Assembly: GCF_025698545.1 (NCBI RefSeq) | Contig: NC_068565.1 | Coordinates: forward strand, 434,001 to 498,000 | DNA: 64,000 nucleotides | Source: Gossypium raimondii | Taxonomy: Eukaryota; Streptophyta; Magnoliopsida; Malvales; Malvaceae | Direction: 5' to 3' | Shown here: positions 47,401 to 60,900 of the stretch, piece by piece | Position numbering within the stretch: the first letter of the stretch is position 1 | How the letters are laid out: every line of letters begins with the position of its first letter | Notes under the pieces: model-generated | Seen by the model: only the letters and a program-made list of their open reading frames with translations | Database searches by the model: none | What the model was told of the DNA's origin: nothing | Program-made: the position numbers and the translations under genes

Positions 47401-49368
47401 TGCAATTTACTTGTTATATATAGTCCCTTTATGAAATATCTAATATTCTTAAACTAAACTGAAGTTTTTGTTGTTAATGCTCTTCATTTCATATAGGAAA
47501 TCCAGTTGATTCGGAATTGTGTTTGCGGACAAATCTATGATTCTGGTCCGGTAGATTTTGCAAGTGATTTGAATGCCCGATTTGCATTACATCCCTCCAT
47601 ACGTAAAATGCCCGTACCATCGAAACTCGTTTCTTGGATCGCTAAAGGTGTTGCTTCTGGTCTTGACGGTCTTTATCTAACCAGGTTTGAGTCTCAGCGT
47701 ACCGAGTATTGGGAAACCCTTTACTCCTCTGTTGTAAGTTTATTAATCCCCAGTGTTAGCTTGTTAAGTTGTTTTCGATCTGCTTCACTTTGGTTAATTT
47801 CCCTTACTCCTCTTTTGTAGGACTTAGATGCTCCATATCTCATTTTATGCTCGGAGAAAGATGACCTTGCACCATATCCAGTTATACGTGATTTCACCCA
47901 ATGCTTACAGGATCTCGGGGCGGATGTTGAGATTGTAAAGTGGAATGGCTCTCCTCATCTAGGTCGGTCTGACCATCTCTGCTTTTTATTACTACCAAGT
48001 ATTGTAACTTCCGTCAAGTTCGTGTCATATACTGATTATGGGTTTATTTTACGTATCTAGTCGATTCAGGTGAAGGGTGGACAGCTAAATGATATGTCTA
48101 AGCATATGAAAGTAAATTGGAGACTTTACATATTATTTGTTTGATTATAAGAAAGTAAAAGCATCATTAGCTGATTTATGAAAGGGTAAATTATACCAGT
48201 AGTCACTAAATTACAGGAAAGTTTCCGTTTTGGTCACTTAACTAAGTTACAATTTGGTCATTGAACTTTTTGGAAGTTTTCATTTAAGTCACTAAACTAT
48301 TCAAAAGTTTTTTTTAAGTCATTGAGTTGTTAAGCATTTTTATTAAAAAAAAGTTCTGTCAGTGAGCTTGATGTGACAATTCAACGTTCAGTATAGTGGA
48401 TCAGTACTCATTGATGAGTAGAAGAACATACTTTAGATCCAAGTTGATCTAATGGTCAACGTCGGAGATCTGAGAATTTTTTTTTTTTGAATTTTGGTTT
48501 GCAGATTTGTAACGTCCAAAGTTATTTTATGAAAAAAAAACTGAACTGTAAGAAAGGAGAAAATAGAGTTTTCGATTGGTGTAGGCAGTGTGAACAAAGA
48601 AAGCCATATAATATCAATTTTGACAACCCAGTGACTTAAACGAAAACTTCTGAATAGTTCAGTGATCAATTTGTAATTTTTTGTGTTAACCAAAATGAAG
48701 ACTTACTTATAATTTAACCAGTAATGGTGTAGTTTACCCTTTATAAAAATAATTCATTTTTATGTCATCTTTCTGATTTACGAAAAGCCCGAGCGCTTGC
48801 TTGGAACTGATTGTGTTTTGTACTTCTAAAATGTTTGGTTACTTGTGTGTTCGGTTTTGGCAACTGAGATAATATTATTCTATGCTATATTTCAGAACAC
48901 TACAAGCATTATCCTATCCAATACAAGGCTGCCGTGGCCAGTTTCCTTGAGAAGACAACTTTGGTCTATTCCCGCAGGATCCGAAATCTCAGGGAAATGA
49001 ATGGTATGCATGATGAGATCTCCGAGTTAATCTATGGCCTGCAGAAAGCAGCAGTCGACTCGAACCAAAGCTTTAGGAGAGTTGCTCTTGGTCCTAGTGA
49101 CCACTTTTTCTTGCCAAGTTCAGCCAAATATCATAATAGTAGAGAGTCCGGATCTCTTCAAGATGAACGGCCAATCTCTCTACCTGTACAACCAAGCATC
49201 AATGCTCATAGTGTCCTCGGCCAAATTCTCTTTGATGCTTGTGTCCCTAAGAACATTGAAGGTTGGGATATTAGATATTCAGGTTCCAGTAAGGGACAGC
49301 CATTTGCATCGGCCCGTCGGCGTTCACCTCCCCTTGGTATCAAGTGCAATCGTCGTTCAAGACTGTAA
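44405..49368 (+). CDS. DUF829 / TMEM53-like alpha/beta hydrolase
   Basis: Seven exons (44405-44583, 46975-47032, 47139-47219, 47335-47370, 47497-47733, 47821-47962, 48896-49368) join in frame to 401 residues. An early strand (GIVVIFAWVSIHEKHLKNYL) and SLGWNSLV are typical of DUF829. Candidate catalytic or structural positions are the Ser in VAFSGSP, the Asp in CSEKDDLAPY and the His in SPHLGEHYKHYP, the order expected of an alpha/beta hydrolase. After about residue 290 there is a plant-specific tail that ends in a basic stretch. The animal relative TMEM53 is a nuclear-envelope membrane protein; no strong membrane segment was seen here. The enzymatic substrate is unknown. Intron 1 (2.4 kb) holds a minisatellite, and intron 6 holds a Mutator-type MITE. 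Confidence 0.87.
44590..46110. repeat. Intronic minisatellite, about 140-bp unit, about 11 copies
   Basis: A unit containing 'tttctttatgaatat', 'tatattttgttgtttggttac', 'ttagaaagtaaattatagtgg', 'ataagcttaatttagctac' and 'catttaggtgaaaaattt' recurs at spacings of roughly 130-150 bases from the first donor site to about 46110. Units diverge by small indels and substitutions, so the array is not recent. It fills most of the first half of intron 1 of the TMEM53-like gene. Confidence 0.92.
48184..48739. mobile_element. MITE family A, copy 4, in intron 6 of the TMEM53-like gene
   Basis: Starts GGGTAAATTATACCAGTAG and ends GGTGTAGTTTACCC. Flanking 9-mers TTTATGAAA (48175-48183) and TTTATAAAA (48740-48748) match at 8 of 9, which supports a Mutator-type 9-bp target duplication. 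Nearly colinear with 355-936, including 'cattgatgagtagaagaaca' and 'gttttcgattggtgtaggc'. Confidence 0.85.
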
Positions 49369-51852
49369 AGGTTCCCAATGAATCAAAATCCCATACCGGA
49401 AATGAATGATGCTTAGCTTCTTCTCAACTCGAGTATCGGAAACGAGGTCCCTGGACTTTTTTTTGCAGGAAATTGTGTTGGTTTACCTGTTGTGCTGCTT
49501 GCTTGTGATCATAATCCTTTGGCTAGAAGTGTACAGGTAGTGTATATGAGAACATATGCATAGGATTGTATGTATGTATGTATTTTTGGTAAAATGTATG
49601 TATATGTGTTATGCATGCATGCATGTACATAAGAGGATTCTAAGATATGTATGTATTAAGTGAGATATTATACCTCTGTTTTTATGAATTCTAAGATATG
49701 TATGCGTTAAGTGAGGCTTTTTATTAAATACTTCTATTCTTTTCTTCATGTTCTTCTTATTCAATCAATTCAGTAATTTTGGGTATTCATGAAATTTGGA
49801 TTTTAAATATTTTTTATTTAGATTTGTCTAAAGGTGGTGTTATGTGCTAGGTCTAGTAGCCTTGGTCCATAAACAAGGTTGGAATGAAATTTTATTTTAT
49901 AAGTTTATATTAAAGGTTACTAATTCAAAAATATTTTAATGCTTTTTAATTGTAAAACAAGCTATTGGATAAGGTATATTTTAAATTTAGTTTTTGTTTT
50001 TGTTTTTATATTTTATGAATTTAATACTTTCTTTTTTTAAAAATTTAAAATTTAAATCAAATTGTTAACATGATTGTTAAATTTATTAGTGTGATATTTT
50101 GAAACATAAAAATTAATTTAGCAGTAATGTAACAAAACAACAATGTTGTAATAAACTCGAGTTTAATAGAAAATTCTTAAATCATTCTACATTTTTAAAT
50201 CCAAACAAATAAAATAAATAAATTTCATGTATAAAGAAAACAGAAGTTTAAAGCATATTTTAAGTTAAGTAAATAAAATTTTAAAACAAAAGAGTTATAC
50301 AGTTGAGGGATTTAAGATCCCTTCTGTTGACACCAAAATGTAGTAAAGTGAGCCAAGAACTGCAAGTAACTGAATTGAAGAACAAGAAGTTAAGAGGAAG
50401 AGCTCCCACAAAGTTTAATTGAGAGAGATGTAAAAGATCAAGCTCTCTCTACAAAATAGGTTCGGGGAAGTAGACTCCTTATGCTCAAGTAAATTAGAAA
50501 AAACAAATCTCGATTTTAAAACATATTTAGTAAAGTAGGTTATTTTTTTCAAATAGGGAAATATACCGATCCAAGAGAGAAACAGAAAATGCTTGCTTCT
50601 TGCAGAAAGTGTTTTCAACTTACATGTCGAAAAATACTTCCTAAAAACGTGCTTACTTTTGACATATCAGCTTTTTTAGTAAGATAGTTAGATATTAGTG
50701 TTTTTATCATTTAGTCTTCAGTTTGATTTTTTTCCTAACATTCTTATTTTTTATCTTATGTTGTTTTAATATTTTTTTAAAATTAATTAGTGTTCTTAAT
50801 TAATAAATATAAAAAATACAAATATGAGTAAGAGAAAATCAAACTTATGACTCAAAACCTTAAATCATGCAACTATAAGAGTTAATGTGTTAAAATAAAA
50901 CGCGTTTTGTGGAAAGTCATTTTCAATACGTCAGCTAAAAACCCTTCCTATAGACTACATGATATATTAACAATGATGTGATAGCAATCTTGTTGGATTG
51001 ATCAAACATGAAATAGACTCAATCCTTGTTGGAGATGAAAATTTAGTGAAGTTTGGGATATGTATAATAATTAATGTGCCACACAGTTTTTTAGAATTAG
51101 ATTAGTGTTTGAATTGGTCAAGTCATTGGGGTGATTATTTTCAACCAATTCGTCTGATTCGATTAAACTAATCATTAAAATTTTCATAAATATAAAAAAT
51201 TCAATTCAATTGTCCGATTTAATTGATCCGTATCGATTCTCTAGTCAACCAATTCAAAGTTTTTCTTCAAATTGATACCTCAATCAATTCGCAGTCTAAC
51301 TAATTCTACCAATCGATCAAATTTAGTTCAAACTATCACACTATTACACTTCCAATACAAAACTAATAATTTTTAGATTAAATATACTTCTAATAGTAAT
51401 TTTTAACCTTAATTAAACATTAAAAACAAAACATTTATAAAATTAAATACTTAAATTAATTTAATAGAAAATCGACATCCGATTCTAATATCTAATCTGT
51501 TACTTTTTAATATTGAGTTTACTTATGGATCGAACAAAAATTAATACAATCTGAACAAAATTTAAATTTAAATTTAGGTTGAGCCTAGAAAATGAACCTA
51601 AAATTTTATTACAATAGATCTAGATGATGGGAGGATTAATTTAAAATTTAACTCTGGAAGAAACAAAAAAGGAAAAAAAGAAGAAATGCTTTTCATGTTC
51701 TTTCCACTCATACATTTCTCTCTCTGCAGTGTCCCACAAAACCCGATCATTTAGTACTGAAATATGTATATGTATAAATATAATAATAAACTTCCTTTTC
51801 TCTCTTTGATTTTCAAAATTTCAAATACAAAAGCTTTTGAAAGTGAGATGCC
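49369..51852. other. Intergenic: TMEM53-like 3' flank and decayed repeats
   Basis: The 3' UTR probably extends to about 49740 and contains GTAT microsatellite runs (49571-49590). A MITE family D remnant lies at 49970-50285 and a family K block at 51100-51310. The final 100 bases are the CT-rich promoter/5' UTR of the B3 gene. No additional gene was seen. Confidence 0.45.
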
Positions 51853-52498
51853 ATGGCTGTCTCTCCAAAACAGAGGATAAGCTCTCTCAAGGTCTCTCCT
51901 CCTCTTATATACACATTCATCATATCTACATACTTATACACATCACATAATACATAAGCATCATCATCCATATGTTCCATGTATCTTTGAGAAGTATACT
52001 CAAAGCTTGTAATCTGTTTCTTTTTTATTTTCCTGGGTTCTATCAAAAACAGAGGATAAGCTTTCTCAAGCTCTCTTTTTTCTTATATACATTCATCATA
52101 TATACATACATCACATAATACATAAGCATCATCATCATCATCATCCGTATGTTCTATGTATGTATGTATGTATTTTCAGAAGTACCCAAAGCTTGTAAGC
52201 TCTCTCAAGCTCTCTTTTTTTCTTATATAAATTCATCATACATAACATACATAAGCATACCTACATGTTCTATGTTTGTAGAATCAAACATTTACATTTT
52301 TTTAGAAGTACCGAAAGCTTGTACTCTGTTTTTTTTTCCTACTTGGGCTCTATTCAAAACAGAAAATAAGTTCTGCTTCTTCCTCTTTTACACATACATA
52401 CATACATACATACATAAGCATCATCATTCATCCACTTATGTATGTATTTTAAAGTACCCAAACATGTAAAATTTTTTTTTTTGGGGGGTTATGAATAT

Positions 52499-52533
<35 letters not shown>

Positions 52534-54547
52534 GCAGGTTAGTCGAGGGAGAGGGAGACCACCCAAGACCAAATTGTTTAGGAAAAAAGTTCCAGCAATG
52601 ACTGTGAACCAAGTGAGCCTCAATATCCCATTTAAGCTTTTTTGCTTTAAGGTTGTCATTAAACTGTAAGTCTAAAAACTCTCAGCAACAGTACGGAGGG
52701 TACTCGAGCTCGGGTGTAAGTACGGAAAGGTACCGAGCTCGTGTGTAAATTTCGGATACAGTTATACATCCGAAACAGCATTTTGGACTCTTAGAGGGTC
52801 ATATGCTTGCACCCGGAATATGAGAATAAGCTCTTTCAAGGTCTCTTCCTCATACATACATACATACATACCATCGAAACAGTCCTTAGAAGGTCATATC
52901 TCGTTACCTGTATCAGAATATGAGTTTGAAACGGTTGTTTGATATGTGTATTTCAAGAATATACTAATGGGAATTTTATGAATCTTTTGACAGATAGTCT
53001 CTTATGAAAAGGAGAAGGCTCAATGGTGGGTTATTTTAGCTCAAAATTTTCTTTCATGTCTTTGAAACAATCTGGGCATTACAACATTGTATAATATAAT
53101 ATTGTCTCTGTTGTTTCCTTTTTAGTAATAAACGGAAGAGAGCTACATACGATGAAGTGTACGAAAATGGCCAAACCAAATTGGCTGTAATGGAACGAGC
53201 ATTGGATATTCAAGCTAATCTATCATCTGAGTTCCCTAGCATGATCAAATACATGCTTCCATCACATGTAACCGGAGGATTTTGGCTGGTATGACTCGGT
53301 TTTCGTCATTGAGACTTGTTTCCGCATTGGTATATTGATTGGCAGATGTTTTAACTTTTTCCGACGGCAGGGTCTTCCGAAGCACTTCTGCTTGAATCAT
53401 TTGCCGAAGGAAGATCGAATGATGGTCTTGGAAGATGAAGAAGGGAAAGAGTTTCAAGTTAAATATTTAGTGGAAAAGATTGGTCTTAGTGGTGGATGGA
53501 GAGGGTTCTCCATTGCTCATAAATTATTGGAAGGAGATGTATGTGTGTTTCATTTAGTGAGACCCTCCAAATTTAAGGTAATTGTATGGTTTTTTTCTGG
53601 GTTGATCATACCCTCGTACCAACATCCATATATGTATCGTACATGCTTATGGTGAAGCTTTCTATGATTTATTAGGTGTATATTGTGAGAAAAAAATGTT
53701 CAGATGAAGTAGATGTTGCTCTTGGCCTTCTAAAGTTAGAATCTTCCACTCAATTAGTTGACAATGGTAAGCCATTTCTATCTCCGATAATACACACGAA
53801 TACATGAATCTTAGGGTTTATGGAGGTTTTCTTTTGATGATTGCAGGGAAAGAACTAAAGATATGTGAAATTTCGGTAGGAAAAACAGAAGATAGAAATG
53901 CCCCCATTCTCTATAGTTCTAACATTGAACGAACTGTGGATCAATCCAAGAATAACAGGGTTGATCTCGGCTCTGAAGTTTCGGACGGAGTCAGGCTTTC
54001 AGATTCCATTGTTAATTTTAGAGAAGTGAAGAGTTTCGAGGATTTTAACATTCTTGTTAATGGTTTAGTCATAGATTCCGAGTTTTCAAAGTACTTGCAG
54101 ATGAAGTACTACGAGCTTTGTTGTAATCAAAACTCATTCCTTCACGAAAATCTTCTCGAGGGACTTAACTGTAAACTGGTTGCCGGAGTCATTGCCGAGA
54201 CGATCAATATTGCGGATGCCATTAGAGCTGCCAAGCTTACAACTCCCCACGACAGTTTCCTCACTTGGGACAAAACTTTGAGATCATTTGAGGGGTTAGG
54301 CATGAAAGTGGGCTTCTTACGTGCTCGGTTGGACAAGTTGATGAACCTCTTGACGAAGTCAAGGAGGTACAAAGAAGTTAAACTCGAACAAGCCAACTCA
54401 AATGAGGAAAAGCTGAAACTCGAAGCAAAGCTAGCGGAAGTAACCCATACACTGACTAAACTTGATAGAGAGATAAGGTTATTCAAGCAAGAGAAAGCTG
54501 ATGATCTCGAGGCTCTGTTTCGAGAAGTGGCCAATGGGCCTTGGTGA
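51853..54547 (+). CDS. B3 domain-containing protein, Os01g0234100-like
   Basis: Six exons (51853-51891, 52994-53025, 53126-53288, 53371-53577, 53676-53766, 53847-54547) give 410 residues. Exon 1 encodes only 13 residues (MAVSPKQRISSLK). A basic KRKR segment precedes the B3 DNA-binding domain at about residues 60-155: MLPSHVTGGFWLGLPKHFC, YLVEKIGLSGGWRGFS, HKLLEGDVCVFHL, KVYIVR. The C-terminal half has a helical region shared by plant relatives and a long coiled coil from about residue 320 on, rich in Lys, Glu and Leu, likely for dimerisation. B3 domains bind DNA in the nucleus; the targets of this subfamily are not known to me. The short first exon lies inside a degenerate tandem repeat, so its assignment is less certain than the others. 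Confidence 0.87.
51867..52475. repeat. Degenerate tandem repeat in intron 1 of the B3 gene
   Basis: A unit of about 140-180 bases beginning 'aaaacagaggataagctctctcaag', continuing through 'ttatatacacattcatcata' and 'cataagcatcatcatc', and ending 'aagcttgtaatctgtttc', is repeated about four times (starts near 51867, 52047, 52190 and 52340). The unit includes the last bases of exon 1 and its splice donor. A further partial echo ('aataagctctttcaaggtctct') occurs at 52822. Confidence 0.85.
52499..52533. repeat. AC/TA compound microsatellite
   Basis: A short AC run followed by a TA run in intron 1 of the B3 gene. Nearby CATA runs occur at 52393-52415 and 52855-52872. Confidence 0.95.
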
Positions 54548-54984
54548 CACTTGCCACTCAATAGCTTTTGTAATGGAAACTAGTCCATTAGTGATGGGGA
54601 GTTTTTTGCATATATCTCAAGCACAAGAGATAGTATTTTGTGAAGAAGAAAGTGTACAAGTGTATAAAACTTGGGTTTTGGAGAATATCGGGTTAGGACC
54701 CCCCCTTCATTACTTTTCTATCTACTATTTTTCGATATAACTTTTAGTTCCGAATACACATACATGATGGCATCATTTAGCATTACATTATACAATACAA
54801 AAAAGAAATAGCAATTTAATGCTAACTTGTGGTTCTTTGTTCAAACCTAGTAACCATTTTAAACGAACATGATTCTGCTACGCATGTATGAGTATATTTC
54901 CGCTATGAGATGTAGATAGTTTTTAAGACTAATCCGGTAGGGATGAATGATGAACGATTAGTCCATGATTTCATCGGCTGCAAA
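54548..54984. other. 3' ends of two convergent genes
   Basis: The B3 gene (+) stops at 54547 and the NQR gene (-) stops at 54985, so this 437-base gap holds both 3' UTRs. No further coding sequence was seen. Confidence 0.6.
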
Positions 54985-57900
54985 TCATAACTTAGCCATT
55001 TGATGTTCAAAGCTTGGATCCATGCAAACAACAACCTAAACAGTTTCATAGTAATGTAAACACATTAGAGGACTACGCTGGTTTTGCATGAATGACCTCA
55101 TTTTATAGTAAATTTGTGCTTACCTTGCCGGTGCTTTTACCCGAATGCAGATGTTCAACAGCATCACTAACCGAATGCAAACCCGAAAATCTTTTCGGGT
55201 CTACCACAACCTGGTAGAACCGAATTACAGCATGTTAAGTGAGAAGCATTAAGGCTTTTGTTTAGCTAAACGAGTAAAACACAAGATTCTTTTATGGAAG
55301 TATATCAAACATATACCTTAAGCTTTCCTGAAGAGTAAAGCTGAAATAGTCTAATCAGGTGCTTTTGCATTAAACGGCTATAATGGGTCAGGACAAAGCC
55401 AGCCTGAAAAGAAAAAGAACATTTTCAATACAATCAAACAACAAGAAATCTGATGTCGTGAAGAGGACAATATGACATATATAGTAGATCCGAAACCATA
55501 AAATTCATGATTGCCGGAAAATGGCAAAACGGTTTTGCTCAACGAATTATTGTAAATCTTATTATTATTATTATTATTTATATTCTCATAAGCTAGTCAT
55601 TAGTAATTACAAGATCTCATAAAAAAATCGTATCTATGTACTCATGTTCAAAAATATGTTGGACATAAGTATTGGATAAGGGTATTTTAAGAAAAAAAAG
55701 GAAGAGTCACAGCAACAAATTTAACCAACTACTTACAACAGTTTGGCTTTTGGCCAAAAGCTTCTCAACAAGCCCAGGGTAATTTAATGGCTTCCATCCA
55801 TCCTTCCCTTGATACTGTCCATACGAAGTACAACACCAAAAGATATTAAAGTTGCGAATTTGAAGATCGGCTAGATTGTTTTTATGTTAAATTAACAACT
55901 CACTAGATACAATATCACAATATCATGTAAGAACATATGATTTGATCATTCTCTAACAACCTATGGTTATTTATGTTATTCAAATTCGGGTTTGAGCTAC
56001 GAATATAAATACTTATCTAATATTAAAAGTGATCTGAAAGGAATAAAATTTGAACTAATCATAGCATCAAACTCAATACAAATGTTAAAAACTAAAAATT
56101 AATCGGTCAAAAACAATAAATATGAATAGCAGTAACTTTATTTATAAATTTTAAGCTCATTAAAAAAAGGGGAAGTAAGAACAACCTGAGAGATCATTCC
56201 TATCACAATGAGACGTCCACGGATAGCCAGAGCATCGAGGCACAAATCAAACATGTTCCCACCAACACATTCGTAAACAATGTCAACTCCTTTAGGAAAC
56301 TCCTTGAGAGCCTGGAAGATTACAGAATCAGATTTTTTTTTCCCATGAAACCAACAAAATGCAGAAATTATGACATGGCAGCATTACTTTAATATGTAAA
56401 CTGTGGTCAGATCAATCTCAGAGGATGGGGCATGGCATGAATGATGATAAAATGATGGCAACTGAGATAGTCATGGAAAATGGTGTTGAGATTAATCGCA
56501 GATGTTAGGCTATGGATGATGATTTAAAGGATACATTGGTTGGAAAACCAGCAAAGTAGAATAGACTAGACTGGAAAACCAGCAAAGTAGAATAGACTAG
56601 ACTTTCTCATACTGAGAGTTCAAACTTCAAATATATGTTACTTGGACTCGGTTGTAAGGGCCGGATACCGAGCATGTGTCTGATACGGATGGATAAAAAA
56701 GCTGACCATTGAAAATAGGAATTTCAGATACATACAGTTTTGATATCTTCAGTTTTATAGTCTATGACTCGATCAACCCCAAATTCTTTTAAAAGCCTCG
56801 CCTTTTCTTTTCCTCCGCAAGTTGCAACAACTTTATTTCCTGCCAGTTTTGCAAGCTGCAAAAGTCGAGATGGGGATCACAAAAAAGATACATCCAGGAG
56901 GCAAAATCTTGTTGAAGCCATGAAACATATACATACAATCATGAGATAACATTTAAGTTCATCTCTGAAGGTGTAAAATATGATGGTCATATAAAATATA
57001 TCGTTGAAGATGTTTTTGAAAATAAATGTAATATCATAATTCAGTACTTATAAAATTAAGTTAAGCAAGGAATATAAGTCTATGTTACACTGATTCGGAA
57101 TGAGAATTGGATATAGGCATGATTTATCTATCATGAGTATGCTCAACTTTTCCTTTATTCTTAATATATTTGGAGTAACGTGCCCACATCTGTATCCGAA
57201 ATATGTTGACACCAGTACTTTTAAGGAAAATGAAGAGTTTATAGTAACAAAGATAAAAGCATACTAAGATAATATAAAATTCAGAAGCCAGGACTTTATT
57301 AAACAAACAATATGGACAAACACATCTTTTGCTATGTTAGTAATTTAAATTGTGCTTACGTAAATTTTGATACATTTGTGTATTATATCATGTACTTATT
57401 TTTCTATTATTCTTATATTTTGTGTCGTTATTACTACCTTTTTTTTCATATAATGTTGGTATTACAAACTATCAACTCAGTTTAACACAAACCTGGACTG
57501 CAAATTGTCCAGTCCCTCCAGCAGCAGCAGTTACAAGGACAACTTTTCCAGATTTCATCTGACCAAGCTATAAGATGAAAAAAACAAACAAAAAAAAAGA
57601 TTGAAGAAGATTAAAAAAAAGGCTGATTAGAGAGCTACAATGTTTAAGAAAAAGGAAATGAAAGATGGGGTCATATTTTGGGAGAATGCAAAAGTCTACA
57701 TCTAATAAGGGAAAAATGCAATAAAAAGGTACCTCTTCCAAAGCGATTGATGCTGTTAATCCTGAAGTAAGCAGAGCAACAACTTCCGGGTCAGGTCTTG
57801 GAATTGGAAGTATTTGCTTTGAAGGAACCTATATTTAGTTTCAAAATTGAATTATTTAACAATTTAAATATTGGAATAAAAAGGTAGAATAGATGATACA

Positions 57901-60900
57901 CAATATTTTATAAAATATTGAATAAAAAAATGAATAAACTTGATCTTATACCTTCATGAATTCAGCATAACATCCAATAGTCATGACTGCAGCAGGAGTT
58001 CCAACTTCCAAATTTCTTACAGAATCTCCAATGGCAGCAATTATTCCCACTGCCTGAAACAGCAAAAATTGAACCATAGCCATAAGATATCAGCTTAATT
58101 GAACTATAATATATTACCACATTTTCACTAGGGATGACAATAGGTAGATAATGAGATTTCGGGTAATTGCTGATACAAATCCGATTTTTTTGAATTCTGA
58201 TTCTATGATGTAGATATCCATGATGTCTTTTACTTCAGATTCGGTATTACAAAAAATGGAAAATATCCCAATCGATGTCATCCCTAATTTTGGTTAGTTA
58301 ATATTTTATTTCTGTACCTCAAATCCAGGGTCTTTCTTGGTTCCTTGAAAATAACGGCCTGCGCTAAAGTTCACCTGTGTGTAACATGTTATTCAAGAAT
58401 ACACACATAAGTACAATGTATGTAATTTATATATCAAAGAGACGTAAAACTTTGTATAATTATACAAGATTCTTACTCTCCGAATAAAAGATATCAAAAG
58501 TTGAGTGCAGAGAATAATTAATTAAAGAAAAGAGAAAAATGAATCGTAAATGAAGAGCATAATAAAAAACTTACATCACCTGCGTTTACACCAGCATAAA
58601 TGACTTTCAGAAGAACTTGGTTTGACTCAAGAGGTAGTCTCAATGGTGCACTTATTATATGGGTTGCATCACGAAAATTTTGGCTCCAGGTATGCACAAC
58701 ACTGAAGACGAAGAGCGATAAGGCACTGGTCAGTATCTTACTAAACCTATTAACGCACATCTTATCTTTTTAAGTTGGTCTATGTTACTCAGATTTAGGG
58801 TGAGTGTCGACCTGAGTATGTGTCCAACACATGGCTAATGAATAAAGACCTAGATTCTTATATGTTATCCTGAAATTGTAGCTTTCTGCAACAATGCAAG
58901 AACTCGATCTATGTAAATGCTGGCAACTCAAGACTTCCAACCCTCAAAACTCCTCATATAATTTGTAAACACTAAAAACTGAAGCAGTTATAACATTTTA
59001 CTTACAGTTTCTTAAAATTCTGAGGAAGTTGGGAACTTAAAGGAGCTTGGAACGAGATTTTGTTGCTCCTGGAACTTGTGGAAGAACGCAAAGAGTATTT
59101 TGCTTCTTCAGATGGAATGGGCCAATATACCATGCCTCTGCGGTTTGAAATCCATAGGCAAGAACCAGCTCTGCTTTCATCAGTGATAAGCTCGAAAGCA
59201 CCTAGAAATACGCACAGGTGCAAAGAAAGTTACCAGAAGTGATTTCACGTGCAAAATCTCGATTTTGATTTCATTATTATAGGAATGACTTAAAATCTAC
59301 TCAAAATTAATTTTTTTATAAATATATTATAAATTAAATGGTAAAAGTACCATAAAATCCCTTATACTAGTAACCGGATCGCATTTCACCACCTTCTATT
59401 AAATGAGCAAACTAGTCCTATACGAGTAGATTAAAAAACAAATTGATAATTTCTTTTAAAATTTTCAACCCTTTTTACCGCTAAAAACTAGCATTACTAA
59501 TAAAATAACTTAACAGTGACACATGACATGCCATGTGCAACTCTTGCTAATGTAGAAAGACTAGTTTTTAACAGAAACAATAAATAAAATTTTTAATAAA
59601 ATGATCAGTTGACTCTTTGATTCCATGTACAAGAATTAATTTGTCTATTTTTTTTAATATAAAAATTAAAATACAGTTTGATTTCTAATACGAAGTTTAT
59701 GATACTTTTACCTACATTAAATATAGCTATCATAAGATAAAGGTTACATTATTGTACAAATTTTCTTTTAAGTTAGTATACTATTTATTCATCTAAAAAT
59801 ATGAAAATATTATTATATATCACAACTTTAAATATATCCTTTGAGATTGAGATTTTCAGGAATTGGACCAAGCAAATTCGTTACCCAAACATCATTTCAA
59901 CTAAATTAAAATATCTATTTTACTATTTAAAAATAATAAAACATCAATAAATTCAAAACAAAAAAATTATTTTGAGATAACCGTTAGCAAAATTCCAAAA
60001 CATATACCTTTTACCACCAATTCCATCGGTACAAAACCTCCCATTAGAGATACATATTTGGGGTCCAGTTTTTCTCCCATCTCTGTTCGAACAACCTATA
60101 TCCATGTTCAAAGGCAAATTACATACGAGAAGCTAATTATGAGCATCCAATATCTTTAAATTAAGTAAAGATTTTTTTACCTCAGGGCAAAGAACATTGA
60201 CACGTATTCCTTCACGTTTGTACGGAGTTAGTGATCTAGTAAACAAGACAACACCTCCTGGAAAACAAATATTGCAAGCAATTTGTCAAATTACATATAT
60301 ATTCATTTGCCCTTTCTCGCACTAATCTCTGCAAATAATCTGAGAAATATGAATAGGCGATGAACTCAATGTTTGGTTTGTAAAGTTATTTTTACCAATC
60401 AAAATATAACTCGTTTTGGTTTAAGTCTAGTCTTTCTTTTATCCTCAAACCACCTTTTTTTTTTTTTAAGAACTGCTTACTATCAAGGGAGTAAACAAGA
60501 TACTGTTATAAGCTACTTGTGTTCCGCTTAAAAAAAAATCGAATTCTATTTCATTATTATCTAATTAGGTTTACCCTATTCAACAAGTTAAATTTAAGTT
60601 GTATTCATGGATCCTGAGCATAAACTATAAAAAAGCCATGGATAGTATCGAAAAAAAAAGTGGCTACCAAATTCGATGGAGCTTTCTGTTTTCATATTTA
60701 AATAGCATTTAAAAATTCAATTCAAACTTGAGCTTAACAGAAATAATTTAGCAGTTCGTTTTATATCAAAAGGAGCTTAAAACTTTAAGAATAAAACCGA
60801 ATGAAATTATGAATTTTGACTGAAGATCAATGAATTGAAAACAGTGTTACAGAGGCAAAAATAAATGCAAACCTTTTGAGCCAGAGTAAATGGGGTCCAA

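Noticed and set aside
48925-49381. Separate small gene at the TMEM53-like 3' end
   Set aside because: It is the last exon of the TMEM53-like gene. The splice junction at 48896 joins the G|EHYKHYP motif in frame.
52149-52469. 106-codon frame in B3 intron 1
   Set aside because: It translates the tandem repeat and CATA runs. The repetitive peptide is not conserved protein sequence.
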